Source of the DNA: Brienomyrus brachyistius
Lineage: Eukaryota; Chordata; Actinopteri; Osteoglossiformes; Mormyridae
DNA: 64,000 nucleotides
Assembly: GCF_023856365.1 (NCBI RefSeq)
Contig: NC_064551.1
Location: 21,375,349-21,439,348, forward strand
Reading direction: 5' to 3'
The stretch's first letter is position 1. The number at the start of each line of letters is the position of its first letter. A program made the position numbers and the translations under genes. The notes under the pieces are model-generated. The model saw nothing but the letters and a program-made list of their open reading frames with translations. It was not told the DNA's origin and made no database searches. This document shows positions 23,991 to 34,674 of the stretch, piece by piece.

Positions 23991-24830
23991 GGGGGTGTTC
24001 CACAAAGCAGGATTAAGGGAAAGTCTGACTTATTTTGACAAGTCTGGTTCTTTTAAGTGGGAGTTCTGTTCCATCAATGTGTCCGAAATTAAATCCCGGT
24101 TAAGTTACCATGGTAACTTCGGCGAGTGAACAAGACTGCTTTGGAGCAAGTTAACTATCTCACTTAAAGATCATTCTGTCGGACGAAATTCCGCGATCTT
24201 ACTACTCATGTCATGTAATCTGTTGAATTGTGTGTCCTCATCTCTGATAGTATTTTAAGTTGTCTGATTGACTTATTTTGTTGACCTGTAAGGTGTACCA
24301 AAATGACATGATTTAGTTTGAGTGAGCGGGAGAATGAGTCTTGTATATAAAAAATGGAACCCTGTAGTCAGTGCTGTGAGTAAAAGCAAGATAAGAGAGC
24401 AGAGAATAAAAACCACCTTTCCTGAACTAATCCTCTGCGTGATGAGCTGAGATTGCAACATTAACAGGCAGATATTTTTATATTTTGTTTAATCACTGTC
24501 TACTTTGAAAGTTTATTACTAAACTTGCAAAGACAAGACATGGTTATTTGTGCAGAACATTTCACACGGATGCGATTGAAAGAAACACCGCTCTTGTTTT
24601 ACACGTTTTCTGATTCATTTGGTCGATCTATCGTTCATCCGTTAATTTGGACTTCTTAAATATCTCGAGTGTGCACACAAAGTGAGACTATGTAAGTCTG
24701 CCTCGAATGAGTCTTGATTAGTTAAAGCTGAGCTGCGTTCATGGAATAACATGAGGCTAAGTTTAGAGATGGTGCAAGGTTGAGTCTGACTTTTTCGGGA
24801 AAGTCTGCCTTTCTTTATCGAATACACCCC
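23991..24830 (+). mobile_element. Harbinger-like element nested in the hAT copy
   Basis: It begins GGGGGTGTTCCACAAAGCAG with GATTAAGGGAAAGTCTGAC, and ends AAAGTCTGCC...GAATACACCCC. Both ends and an internal block (GAAACACCGCTCTTGTTTTA) recur inverted in the element at 29729-32383. The terminal GGGTGTTCCA pattern resembles PIF/Harbinger elements of fish; the superfamily is a tentative inference. Confidence 0.5.
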
Positions 24831-24838
24831 AGGTCAGG

Positions 24839-24839
<1 letters not shown>

Positions 24840-24872
<33 letters not shown>
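24840..24872 (+). repeat. (TAA)n microsatellite
   Basis: About eleven uninterrupted ATA/TAA units, located just outside the nested element and within the hAT copy. Confidence 0.9.
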
Positions 24873-24876
<4 letters not shown>

Positions 24877-25153
24877 CTATCTATAGTAATAATATCTATC
24901 TATGTGGATACGCATCAGAGGGGGGGGGGGTAGTTTATGCAGGGCCCTGCAGCCCCGAAGCCTGATACGACTAGTACCCAGGAAAAATAAGTTCGAGAAA
25001 TGCTGGACTGAGGTATCTCTACGCTAATTCAGGATCTTACAATTGCCCATCGATTGCAATTAATTCTACTTTATCGGAACACAAACTGGGAAAGTTTGCA
25101 CAATGTATATACGTTTATTAATATATTACAATCCATAAGGAGAAAAACACCAC

Positions 25154-25242
25154 CTCGAAAGGACGTACGGCACTGTTCACATTATCTTCGTCGAGGGATT
25201 CGGGCGCGAGCTCGTCCTGTACAATGGTGCCACCGCCATCAT
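25154..25242 (-). CDS. iws1: IWS1 exon 2
   Basis: An 89-nt exon follows the acceptor TTTGCAG at 25243 and ends before a GTGGTG donor. Translation after joining exon 1 is DDGGGTIVQDELAPES followed by LDEDNVNSAVRPFE. The DDGG-T-VQDE block is the most recognisable part of the IWS1 N-terminus. Exons 1 and 2 total 129 nt (43 codons), so exon 2 ends in phase 0, matching the phase-0 start of exon 3. The intron sequence right after the donor (GTTTTT-TCC, then a CTTATGGA block) is the first sequence shared with the repeated units, so the duplication breakpoint lies at this exon/intron border. Confidence 0.8.
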
Positions 25243-25494
25243 CTGCAAACACATGGCGGTGACGAACATGCGCTCTACTAGAATAATAGATTCTTACCAT
25301 CACCGTTATCACCATGCTAGATAGTCACACTTGCTTAGCACTATACTTTTGATTTCTGGTTATCAAAGCAACATACATCGTGGACAAATAGCACACTAAT
25401 ACTAAAAAATACGTACCAAACCCAGTTATATTGCTTTACGTAAAACTACGTTATTTTTAAATAATAAATTTGCCTGAAACACCAATTAAACTAC

Positions 25495-25534
25495 CTGAAC
25501 GGGCTCCGGAAAAGAATTCCTTTTCTCCAGTCAT
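25495..25534 (-). CDS. iws1: IWS1 exon 1 (start codon exon)
   Basis: A 40-nt coding exon begins at the ATG at 25534 and ends at the donor CAG|GTAGTT. It reads MTGEKEFFSGARS plus one base, so it is phase 1. Joined to exon 2 it gives ...FFSGARSDDGGGTIVQDE, which matches the IWS1 N-terminus in pattern: acidic/aromatic start, SG, then S-DDGG-T-VQDE. IWS1 is a nuclear elongation factor that binds SPT6 and RNA polymerase II. The first ATG with this downstream match was taken as the start. It is the only copy of this exon in the window, so it marks the 5' end of the locus rather than part of the repeated unit. Confidence 0.8.
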
Positions 25535-25870
25535 CCGGTCTTTCAGCGTTTTGAAACTCTGTGACGTTTAAGGTACCCGCGTTGCTGGAATGTACTGGAT
25601 AATATTACAATATACGTTATAATCGCTAATAACCCTGAAAACCACAAAACAACCAGCTGATTCACTGGTAACGAAAACAATGCAGCGGTCTGGAGAGCTA
25701 AACCTCTTAAGACTAGAGAAGAAAAAAATTTCAAACTGTTAAAATTAAAAACTAAAACAAAAAACGGAGTATAAAATAAACAAGCACGAATAATTTAAAT
25801 TATAAGCCAATCACACACCAACAGCCGCTCATGCTCGCTCCATGAAGAATAGCCGGAAATGGATTAAGGT
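25535..25870 (-). promoter_or_regulatory. Putative IWS1 promoter region
   Basis: Upstream of the exon 1 ATG, the minus strand shows a CCAAT-type box (GTGATTGGC, 25806-25814) and an ETS-like site (ATTTCCGG, 25853-25860), with no clear TATA box at the expected distance. This fits a TATA-less housekeeping promoter. The transcription start is not determinable from sequence alone. Confidence 0.35.
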
Positions 25871-26371
25871 GGACATTTAACTGATATACGTAAAGGAAGT
25901 GACGTGATATTGGTTTTTTGCTTGAGCAAAGAGTTTGAGAAGTTATTAGATTTTGATTTAGCGTTCTTTTCTCGTTCATTTTAATAACAGTAATTTCGTT
26001 TTAAGTACAGACGCAATTTAAGTCAAGTCTCTTATAGCTTTACAATTAAAAAAATATTTGCTCGTAATTAAAAAATTTTTTAATTATGTGTTCAATCAGA
26101 TTGAGACGTGCTACCATGAATGAATTGATGAAGTATAGCATGATATTTGACATGTTTGAGTTTAAAAGAATCAGTCTATGCTCTCATTGTGCATAAGTGC
26201 CGATTTCTCGTGTCATTTCATGTAAAGCTACAAGCTAACCTTAATTTAACACGGTATATTTTTCGATTTTTTTGCTCAATCCGCTCTTCAGTATTATATG
26301 GTGGTAAACATCGTCAGAAGTAGCTGTATTCCAGGCACTTAATTCTTTGCATAATTATTACAAAAACATTA

Positions 26372-26995
26372 CTCAAAAGGTTTTATAGGCCACGTACATT
26401 GGCCTTAGTGTATTGGTAAGTTATTCTTTGCGTGAATTGTTACAGGTCTATGAGTAAAGTAATTAGTGTGTTTTTTGTGACTTGTAGAGAAATAGCCAAA
26501 TTCATTGACCATGGACTGAAAAATCAGGCCTGAATATTCAGGTAAACAATTAGAGTCATGTTTTCTCAAGCACAGTTGTAAAATCAGTATCGCATTTGTT
26601 ATTGTTTTCACAGGATGTTCCACGGCAGACATCGGGGAATGACTGTGGGATTTTTATGCCTATGGTAAGTTACAAATCATTTGGTGAAGTTCTGTAAATA
26701 ATTTCCTGTGGTAACACCGTATGTTTTTTCTCTCTAGTATGCACTCTGTATTCTTACAGATGTCCCATTGTTTCACACTAGTATTTTCCTTTCTTAATAA
26801 AATTGCTGCCACCTTATTGTCAAAGCTGTCATTTAATAACATGTTTAATTGTAAAAGCAGTATGACTCTGTTCTAATATATATTGTATGTATTTCTGTTT
26901 TTAAGCGGAATATGCCATTGATCAGGGAATGGTAGTGTATCAATTTAATGGAGCGGTTTAAAACTGAAGGGTATTCTTTGGGAAGCTTTCATATT
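26372..26995 (+). pseudogene. Decayed Ulp1/SENP-like (C48) cysteine protease
   Basis: An exon-like segment 26612-26663, with acceptor TTTTCACAG and donor GTAAGT, reads DVPRQTSGNDCGIFMPM. This is the Q...G-DCG-F motif around the catalytic cysteine of Ulp1/SENP proteases. A following segment after TCTCTAG (about 26739) reads YALCILTDVPLFHTSIF, and one after TTTTTAAG (about 26905) reads NMPLIREW then, past an in-frame TAG, CINLMERF, matching the C-terminal DMP-IRRWW pattern of such proteins. An upstream piece at 26372-26420 shows CACGTACATTGG, a possible H-x-HW motif, followed by a stop. Frameshifts and stops make it a pseudogene, possibly transposon-derived. Confidence 0.5.
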
Positions 26996-27057
26996 TGGGT
27001 ATTGGTCAAATTAATAGTAAAACTTGTTAACCATAGCTCCTCTTATTTCTCTCTCAG

Positions 27058-27262
27058 ACATGGCTTTAGATTTGCCTTTTGGACTGGTGAGGCAACTCGC
27101 CTCCTTCAGGGCAAGTTGCAGCCTGTATACATGGTATCCAAGACGTCTAAAATAAGTCAAAGCACCCCAAGATATGAGGTGCTGCTCAGTGAGCACACTT
27201 CAAACAACAGAAAACTTGTGGACCTAATAATCAAGGAACAAGAGGCAAAAGAATAGCTGAAG
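27058..27262 (+). other. Open exon-like segment of unknown origin
   Basis: A segment bounded by a good polypyrimidine/AG acceptor (TTATTTCTCTCTCAG) and a GTAAGA donor reads RHGFRFAFWTGEATRLLQGK and continues open to a stop just before the donor. The WT-EATRLL pattern is faintly Myb/SANT-like. It may belong with the protease remnant just upstream or be chance. Confidence 0.25.
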
Positions 27263-29284
27263 GTAAGATATTATTCCTTTAGTGTTTTCAATGGTTATAA
27301 GTAAGAACTAACACAGGCAAATTATGCATTTAGTAGCCATGTTGCACATTGACATAAATGTGTTTTTGTTGTACCAAGAAATCCCACTGTTTGCAACCCT
27401 CAGCAGCTATTAGTTGTAATACAAAGTGAAAGAACGTTTTTCATACTGTAGGTACTGAATGGTTAGTTAAGGAAAGGAGAGTAGATTGCAGTCTGTAATC
27501 TGAAAATTATAAAGTGCATTATTATATTATGTGGCGGGTGACTGTTTATAGTGCTTCCTTGTCATAGGGCATATTAACGAGCAAGAAGAAATCAAAGTAG
27601 CTGAGAAGGTTTCAGAAACCATCTTCTTACATCGTTCCTGTGTATTTCGAGGAACGATGAACAACAAATATTCGTATGATGAACAACAAAACCAAATATT
27701 CAAATACCTTAAAGATTTCCTTGTCAGGATCTTCCTTCATTCTTGATGTATTGATGCCAGAGGTAAGTGTTGGATTAATTTTGAATGCGCTTGATTAAGT
27801 TGTTGAGCTTATTATTTGGTAGATAAATCATGCTTTTATTCCAGTGCACTGAATAATATTGATGTTCAGAAGGCAGAGGAAATGTCGTATGGGTATGTAC
27901 TCGTGTTTAATCTTGAGGATTTTATTTTTAATTATTCTGTAAAAATTAAGCAATTTTTCTTTTCAGTGGAAAAAAATGCCTCAGTTGAGAAATCCATGAA
28001 ATGGAAAGGTGTTTGGTTGTAAGAATTGTACTTTCTGTGTTGACATTTTTTTGTTTGTTCCATCAGAAGACATCTTTAGTGTAATGTTTCTTCTTTTTCG
28101 TCTGTCTTTCTATTCCTTTTTATCCTCCTCTCTTCCATTCTCTCTTCATTGCTCTTTCTACTATAGTATTACATTTCATTGATTTGTTTTTATATATATA
28201 TATTTGATTGTTGTTTCATTGTTTTAAAATAAATGTTCGTTTCAACTTCAAATCTGTCATCTGAATTTTGCATCACTGCATCCACGATATAACTGATTTC
28301 TATCAACATAATTTTTAAGATAAATGTTTTGTTTTACTTGTAGTATTAAAATATTAACGGATTAATAATGTATGTAGTGTGTTCGTAAAGAAGTTTAAAG
28401 GAAACATTGTATCGGCAATATGAAATCATAATTGTTTATATTAATAACCCCCATACATTTTTATTTATTACCAAACATGTAAAAATAAAAAAATTACAAG
28501 ATTGTGGTGATTTTGCTCTCATTTAAGATCTTCTAAAAAGAAATATTTGGTGCGTTTCCAAAAAACGGCTCTTGGTGTTACAAAGATTCTTGGCGTATGT
28601 CTTGGCGAAGTTCCCTGAACAATGTCTTATGACAGATATACTCGAGATGCGATTATTCCCAACATGCAGCGACTTTTGGACTGCGTTATGACAGGAAGTT
28701 GTGTATAAATTAACTTAAAATTGTGTTTTTATAATGAAAAAAAAATCAATGTTAAGTGTAATTATGAAAACTAAAAAAGAACACTCATTGCACAGGTAGT
28801 TAAATTGGTTTGACTCTGTGGTGTGCAGCCTACATAAATATACGCGGTGCACATATATGTACACCGAAGTGTTAGTTTAAGATGTGTGCCCACCATACAT
28901 TTTGCATCGTTGCTTGAGCCAGGATCCACAGATTCTAATATTGCACTTCACCCCTCTAAAGCCTATATGGCTGATTTGACAAAATTAAATTGTTTATCGT
29001 GTTGCGTGGCAGCAGTTCAACATTTTTAAAAAAATTAAGTAAAACGAGTATTGTATTTACTACTAAATGTTTCTGTAATAAAAATTCCAAAAGAAAAACA
29101 GCAGCCTTCGACTTGAAAACATGAACAAAAATTTGGAATATGCATCCACGCCCCTTCGCACTGAAATCGTATAAAAATACACTAGTTCCAGCTTTTAGAG
29201 GTGCAGAACTTTATTCAACTGTTGCTCCAGTGAGTTATTTAATCGTCGGAAATAATGACTCTTGTGGTACTATATAAAATTAAA
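27263..29284. other. AT-rich intergenic stretch, nothing recognised
   Basis: No exon chain, RNA gene or defined repeat is visible. Short pyrimidine-rich runs occur near 28090-28160. Confidence 0.4.
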
Positions 29285-29298
29285 TGAATTGAAATTCA

Positions 29299-29650
29299 TC
29301 CATCCATTCATTTTCCAAACCGCTTATCCTACTGGGTCGCGGGGGGTCCGGAGCCTATCCCGGAGGCAATGGGCACGAGGCAGGGAACAACCCAGGATGG
29401 GGGGCCAGCCCATCGCAGGGCACATTCACACACCAGGGCACATGCACACCTATGGACAATTTAGTAACTCCAATTAGCCTCAGCATGTCTTTGGACTGTG
29501 GGGGGAAACCGGAGTACCCGGAGGAAACCCCACGACGACATGGGGAGAACATGCAAACTCCACACACATGTGACCCAGGTGGAGACTCGAACCTGGGTCC
29601 CAGAGGTGTGAGGCAACAGTGCTAACCACTGCACCACCATGCCGCCCCCC
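29299..29650 (-). mobile_element. Full-length V-SINE-type SINE, minus strand
   Basis: Reading the minus strand gives the tRNA-like head (GGCGGCATGGTGGTGCAGTG), central domain and ATGGATGG tail. The flanks TGAATTGAAATTCA at 29285-29298 and 29651-29664 form a perfect 14-bp target duplication, so this is a relatively young insertion. Confidence 0.92.
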
Positions 29651-29728
29651 TGAATTGAAATTCAAGATAGATATTAAGGGGTGGTTCTGCAAGAGTTCGA
29701 GTATTGTTTTGAATCCTCCATGGAGCAG

Positions 29729-32383
29729 GGGGGTATTCCATGAAAGTGGCTAAAGAAAGGCAGACTTTCTCGAAAAAGTCAGATTCAACCCAGCACCATC
29801 TCTAAACTTAGCCTCATGTTGTTCCATGAACGCAGTTTAGCTTTAACTATTCAAGGCTCATTCATGCAGACTTGCATAGTGGCACTTCCGGGATATTTAA
29901 GAAGCCCAAATGAACGGATGAACGATAGATCGACCAAATGAATCAGAAAACGTGTAAAACAAGAGCGGTGTTTCTTTCCGCCGCAAAACAAACGCTGCTG
30001 ATGGAGCTGTATGAAAAATACAGAAATGTAATCGCTGAAAAAAGGCAGTTCTGTGGCCGTAAATAAAGCAAGGGAGTTGCTTGGCAATGAATAAACTAAA
30101 TGCACAAGTTACGTAAATGTTGTAAGTGCTTAGTACAGTGGCGTGGTGGTACAGTGGTTTATGTTGTCTTACACTGTGAAAGTTCCTGGTTCGATCCCCA
30201 GTTATCGGGGAACCTACTGGGTTGACTTTACGTGTCATTTGTAGAACCCTTGTTTGTTACCCATATGTTAATATGGTGTTCGATGTGTAATAAGTGTAGC
30301 GAACTAAAACTCCTATGTTCGCTACAACTTAAGCGGGTCCACTGGTAACCACTGCCACCACCTTTCTTTATAATTTATCTGGGGAGGTCCAGACACCAAA
30401 GCCAAGAGTATAAATAGAATATTACTTTATTTCATGTAATAGCCGGGGATCACAATCCTTCCAAAGGGCAACACCAGACAATAGGGGGCAATACATCACA
30501 CGTGTTGACTCCACACATCAGATCACACCACAAAATCCATAATTATAAATACACAAATCTAGTGAGGGGAAAAGCACTGCACTCCGTATATCACCCAAAT
30601 CACCCCCATCAGTCTCCTTCCCCACCCTCAACAACTGTACTACCAACCCCGGCTAAAATCAACACACAACCACACACATTCATACGAAAAAGACAGAAAC
30701 CTTTAAAAGGACGGTTACTTCTAAGGGGAGAGGCAACACAGCCCCCCGTCCTTCCCCCGAAGAAGGAAGAGGCTCTACTCCCAAAGCGCACTTCGCTCCG
30801 CGGCTCCTTGTCACCCACACATCGCTAACTTCCCTACACATTCATCCCCCCACCTCACTCTTACCTACTTATCTTCGCCCGCGGCCGATCTAACATCAGC
30901 GACGGACACACCACATTTCCCCCAACATTAACCGCGGACAGCCAAGGGATTCCCCCTCCCTCCCGAACCACACCGGTCCTTTCTCCACCAAACCAAACCA
31001 AACATAGAACAACCCCTCAATCTATTCCACCCCCCTTTAAAAAGACATTCCTCCCCCCAGCTGTAACCCATTAACAATCACAACAGATACTCCCCACAAC
31101 ATTCACCACAGATGTTATTTTTGCACTGTTTATCTCTTTGTAATAGTGTTATGTTTCAGATAGGATTGTAATGTATTGCGTGGCTGATGGGTTTAGGGCA
31201 GGGACAACTATGGTGTGATTCGGGCAGGTAGAGTAACAGGAATGGAGGGCACACAGGCACTTTGAGCAGCTCGTGGGGGTCCACTGAGTGGAGTGCAAAG
31301 ATCGCATGCATCATACGGAGAACTCCACGCAGATCACCGCATACAGTCCCGTTTAGCAAGTGCTTTATGTGCTCGTGTTTCAATGTTTTCGGTGAAGTAA
31401 AAATCATCACGTTATTGGAAAAGAACCCTATGCATGCCTGAAATTTATTCACCTTGTCCAAGTGTGCAACACATTCTTACTGTAAAATGCTATTCTGTAT
31501 TATGTGATCTCCGTAAAATACTTTCAGTTGCATCCGTGTGAAATTTTCTGCACCAATAACCGTATTTTGTCTTTCCTTTTTACTAATAAACTTTCAAAGT
31601 AGACTGTGGCTAAACAAAATATAAAAGTTTCTTAATTCCTGTTCATATTATTTTAACGATTTTTTTTCAGTTTCAGTCATTGCATTTCATGTTTGACCTT
31701 TGTAATACGGGTACGCTTTTATTTATTTTGGAATTAATTAGACGTGATTTTTATAGGCTTTATTATATTGATTATGTTGCAATCTCAGCTCTGTTCTCCA
31801 TATTATGGAAATATCGCGCAGAGAATTACTTCAGAAAAGATGGTTTTTATTCTACTCTTTCTCGTCTTGACTTTACTCACAGCACCGACTACAGGTTTTC
31901 ATTTTTAATATACATATATACAAGACTCACTCTCCCGCTAACTCAAACGAAGACGTCACTTAAAACAGAGAAATGCACTGTATGTAATAAACTCGCACAC
32001 GAAGATCGTGGTCGAAAAATCAAATAAATCGGGGCATGTCATTTAGGTACAATACACCAAGAAAATAATTCAATCAGATAATGTGAAATATTGTTGACAA
32101 ATCAGGACACATAATTCAACAGATTACATGAAGTGAGTTTCATCCGGCGGAACGATCTTTTGGGAATCTGTTCCCACACGTCGGACGTTCTTTGAGACAA
32201 CGCTTAACTAAGCGAGACTGTTAACCTGGTCCGGAACAGACTTGTTCACTCGCCTAAGTTACCATGGTAGCTCAGCGGGGATTCATTTAGGATACTTTGA
32301 TGGAACGGAACTTCCACCTAAACGAGCCAGACTTGTCGAAATAAGTCAGACTTTCCCTTAATCCTGCTTCGTGGAACACCCCC
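29729..32383 (-). mobile_element. Longer Harbinger-like element, inverted relative to the 24-kb copy
   Basis: It starts GGGGTATTCCATGAAAGTGG and ends CGTGGAACACCCCCG, the same termini as the copy at 23991-24830 but in opposite orientation. Near 29995-30060 the plus strand reads TLLMELYEKYRNVIAEKRQF followed by a broken continuation, resembling the Myb/SANT-like partner protein of Harbinger transposons. About 1.8 kb of extra sequence includes a tRNA-like SINE head near 30130-30215 and a strongly C-rich stretch at 30500-31110. No transposase frame is intact. Confidence 0.5.
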
Positions 32384-32581
32384 GCCAAGAGAACTGGGTG
32401 GATTGTTTCTTTTTTGCTTAACCTCTTCATACTTTGGGTGTTGTGTGATTGGACCTCACACTAGTAGAAGCGGATTGATTAAGGGCCAAAACTCAAAACA
32501 CGGAAGATAATGTGTATTTATACTATAATTCCATGAATACTATGAATACTATGTGCTGATGGAGCAGCAGCGATTATATTC

Positions 32582-32664
32582 ACCAGGATGGCCGAGTGGT
32601 TAAGGCGTTGGACTTAAGATCCAATGGATGTATGTCCGCGTGGGTTCGAACCCCACTCCTGGTA
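32582..32664 (+). tRNA. tRNA-Leu (anticodon TAA)
   Basis: 83-nt gene with acceptor stem ACCAGGA/TCCTGGT, A box TGGCCGAGTGG, a seven-base anticodon loop CTTAAGA with TAA at 32615-32617, a long variable arm as expected for leucine, T loop GGTTCGAACC, and a downstream TTTT terminator at about 32670. There is no intron and no CCA encoded. The intact cloverleaf argues for a functional gene rather than a SINE head. Confidence 0.95.
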
Positions 32665-33250
32665 ATGCGTTTTCTATTAATCGTGTGGTGTAGTTTTCGC
32701 CATACTTCAAAATTGCTCATTGGAGTAATAATAAACATTTCAAAATTGTAGAAAAACGTTTTTGTTCGTGTTTTTTCTCCTACGTTTGATAAATTGCTGG
32801 GAAAATAACACTGAGGTAAAGTTTAAAAGGAAATATTTTTTCAAGGTCGAAATAGAGTTTTACATAAAAAAATACAATTAGGGTGAGTATTGTTAAAACG
32901 GGATACTTTCTGGAAAAAAATTACAGAATCATATCAATGTCTTGTTTCCCAATTTGATAGCATTATAAATACATTAAAGAGAAAATAAAGTATTAGTAAA
33001 CATATATATTTAGATAGGCCTACTGCAAAGTTTAATTGTCCCATTTTACCGGATAACCCATTTTAGTAATACTCAGCCTACTGAATTCAGCTTCACAAGT
33101 AATTATTTAATTTGTATGTATAGACTTGACTGATTTCAATAAATACCTTACGTTTCACAAGACAATGCAAAACGCCTAATAAACGCAAACAATTTCAAAC
33201 AAAATTGATTGTTTCGTAGAGGTGATATTTGGCTTATAACCTGAAATTAC
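32665..33250. other. AT-rich intergenic stretch, nothing recognised
   Basis: No gene-like signal after the tRNA terminator. The sequence is AT-rich and carries no recognised repeat before the SINE tail at 33251. Confidence 0.4.
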
Positions 33251-33488
33251 GCTTATGTCACATATGTGTGGAGTTTGCATGTTCTCCCCATGTCGTCGTG
33301 GGGTTTCCTCCGGGTACTCCGGTTTCCCCCCACAGTCCAAAAACATGCTGAGGCTAATTGGAGTTGCTAAATTGCCCGTAGGTATCCATGTGTGAATGAA
33401 TGGTGTGTGAGTGTGCCCTGCGATGGGATAGGCTCCGGACCCCCCGCGACCCAGTAGAATGAGCGGTTTGGAAAATGGATGGATGGAT
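33251..33488 (+). mobile_element. 5'-truncated V-SINE
   Basis: Begins inside the central domain (GTGTGGAGTTTGCATGTTCT) and runs to the GGAAAATGGATGGATGG tail. The tRNA-like head is missing, and an internal deletion joins TGCGATGGG to ATAGGCTCCGG. Confidence 0.85.
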
Positions 33489-33589
33489 GTTCACTGAAAG
33501 CTCTCTCAGACACTGTCGTTTATTAGCCACAAGATGTCGCGCGTGTTCTTTTACATCCATCCAGTCGTTCCAATCACCTGGCGTTTGTC

Positions 33590-33720
33590 ACAAGGCAGGG
33601 GTGTACCCTTGATGCCAGTTGCATCGCACGGCACAAACGCACGCAACACAGACTACGGGCAATTCAGAGTCCTCAGTTTGCCTAACAATGTGTTTGAACT
33701 GCAAGAGGAAAGTGGAATAT
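33590..33720 (-). repeat. Degenerate V-SINE central-domain remnant
   Basis: CTACGGGCAATTCAGAGTCC and the following CTCAGTTTGCC...AACTGCAAGAGGAAA resemble the reverse complement of the SINE central domain (GGGCAATTTAG...GGACTGTGGGAGGAAA), heavily mutated. Confidence 0.45.
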
Positions 33721-34674
33721 TCAAAGCAAAAGAGGCTTCTTTTTACAGAAAGACCCAAAGGCAGAAAATTGGAAATTTACGCGCATCACTTTGTAAGCGA
33801 TAACCGCCAATTGCACATAACGTGAGTTGTTCCAAAGACGTAATTATTCTGGAAGTTCTTAGGGGGACGGGGGGTTCGGCTGATTTGGTTCCGACCAGTG
33901 TTGAAACCAAATCTACGCCCTCATTAAAAAACGAAAAAAAAATTCATTTCTCCTGCTTGGACTTATTAAATTTTATGTGCGGGCTATATTTAAGCAACAA
34001 AAAATGAGTCTGTGATGCATGAAATAAAACAGTCCACAGAGGTGGAACGAGTGGCGTGCACATTACTTTATTTTAATTGAAATATCGTTCCAGAGCGCTG
34101 TTGTTTTTTTTTCATCCACTCCGCTACTCCACATTTTACAATAGAATTTTTGTGCCTTGACTTCATAATCCGAAGTGATAATTAGCTTCTATCGCAGCAA
34201 CATTTTCAAAGAATCCATTGGATTTCGGTTTTCCAAAAGGTATAATTGACTGAAAAATTGCGACGTGGACCTGTCAGCATGAAGTCATTTTAGCTGCCTC
34301 CGAAAACCAGACGACGCCTCCAGCGACACATCTACGAGCTTCCCGGGCCAGCTGGGACTCAGCCCGGCATTCCTAACCTGCGTGTAAACGCCCCCACCAC
34401 TTTACCTGCTCCTCCATGCGACACCTGCGTGAGCGCACGACAGAGCGCTAATTTGTGAAAAATAAAACCCTCTCTTTGTGCTGCATGAGGAAACAGACAC
34501 AAAAGACAGCTGAGCAGAGAGGCAGCGAGTCCTTAGCAACTGAATCGGGATCAGTATGAATATATAACTCTGCTCTGTGCGGGCAATATAGGGTACTTAT
34601 CTCTTTAGCGAAATAACAGACCACAAGTAAAACGGTCTGCTGAGTACAGAGGCTTATTTTATTTCACCATATAT
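33721..34674. other. Intergenic stretch, nothing recognised
   Basis: No exon chain, RNA gene or defined repeat seen. A short GC-rich patch lies at 34290-34440. Confidence 0.35.

Larger units (their letters stand above)
23885..25005. mobile_element. hAT-type element inserted in intron 2 of unit I
   Basis: Ends are CAGCGTTTCTCAAA at the left and TTCGAGAAATGCTG at the right, inverted repeats with two mismatches. The flanks GACTAAGG (23877-23884) and GACTGAGG (25006-25013) form an 8-bp target duplication. The other units (A-G) read the uninterrupted GACTAAGGTATTTC (GGCATTTC in G) at this point. Eight-base duplication plus CAG-type ends is the hAT signature. No transposase is present, and a second element is nested inside. 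Confidence 0.75.
1..25153 (-). repeat. Head-to-tail array of nine IWS1-derived multi-exon units (A-I)
   Basis: Seen directly: the same block recurs nine times in one orientation. Unit junctions can be placed where the block ends next to the start of intron 2: A 1-2753 (partial), B 2754-4888, C 4889-7021, D 7022-9153, E 9154-11286, F 11287-13419, G 13420-15986, H 15987 to about 18937, I about 21223-25153. Units C-F are 2132-2133 bp and almost identical. Each complete unit, read on the minus strand, carries acidic exons 3-7 and a C-terminal-type exon 8, and lacks the exons between them that encode the IWS1 core domain. Length differences come from the exon 3/4 fusion in B-F, from SINE, hAT and Tc1 insertions in H and I, and from an 864-bp insertion in A. 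The family is known to have a long serine/aspartate/glutamate-rich N-terminal half. Whether the array is transcribed through cannot be seen. An assembly artefact from near-identical repeats is an alternative for the exact copy number. Confidence 0.9.

Noticed and set aside
1..25153. CRISPR or satellite interpretation of the regular 2.13-kb spacing
   Set aside because: The repeat is a multi-exon gene block with splice sites, far longer than CRISPR repeats, and the genome is vertebrate.
27816..28022. Small open frames between 27.3 and 29.2 kb as genes
   Set aside because: Short, AT-rich, without splice or domain support.
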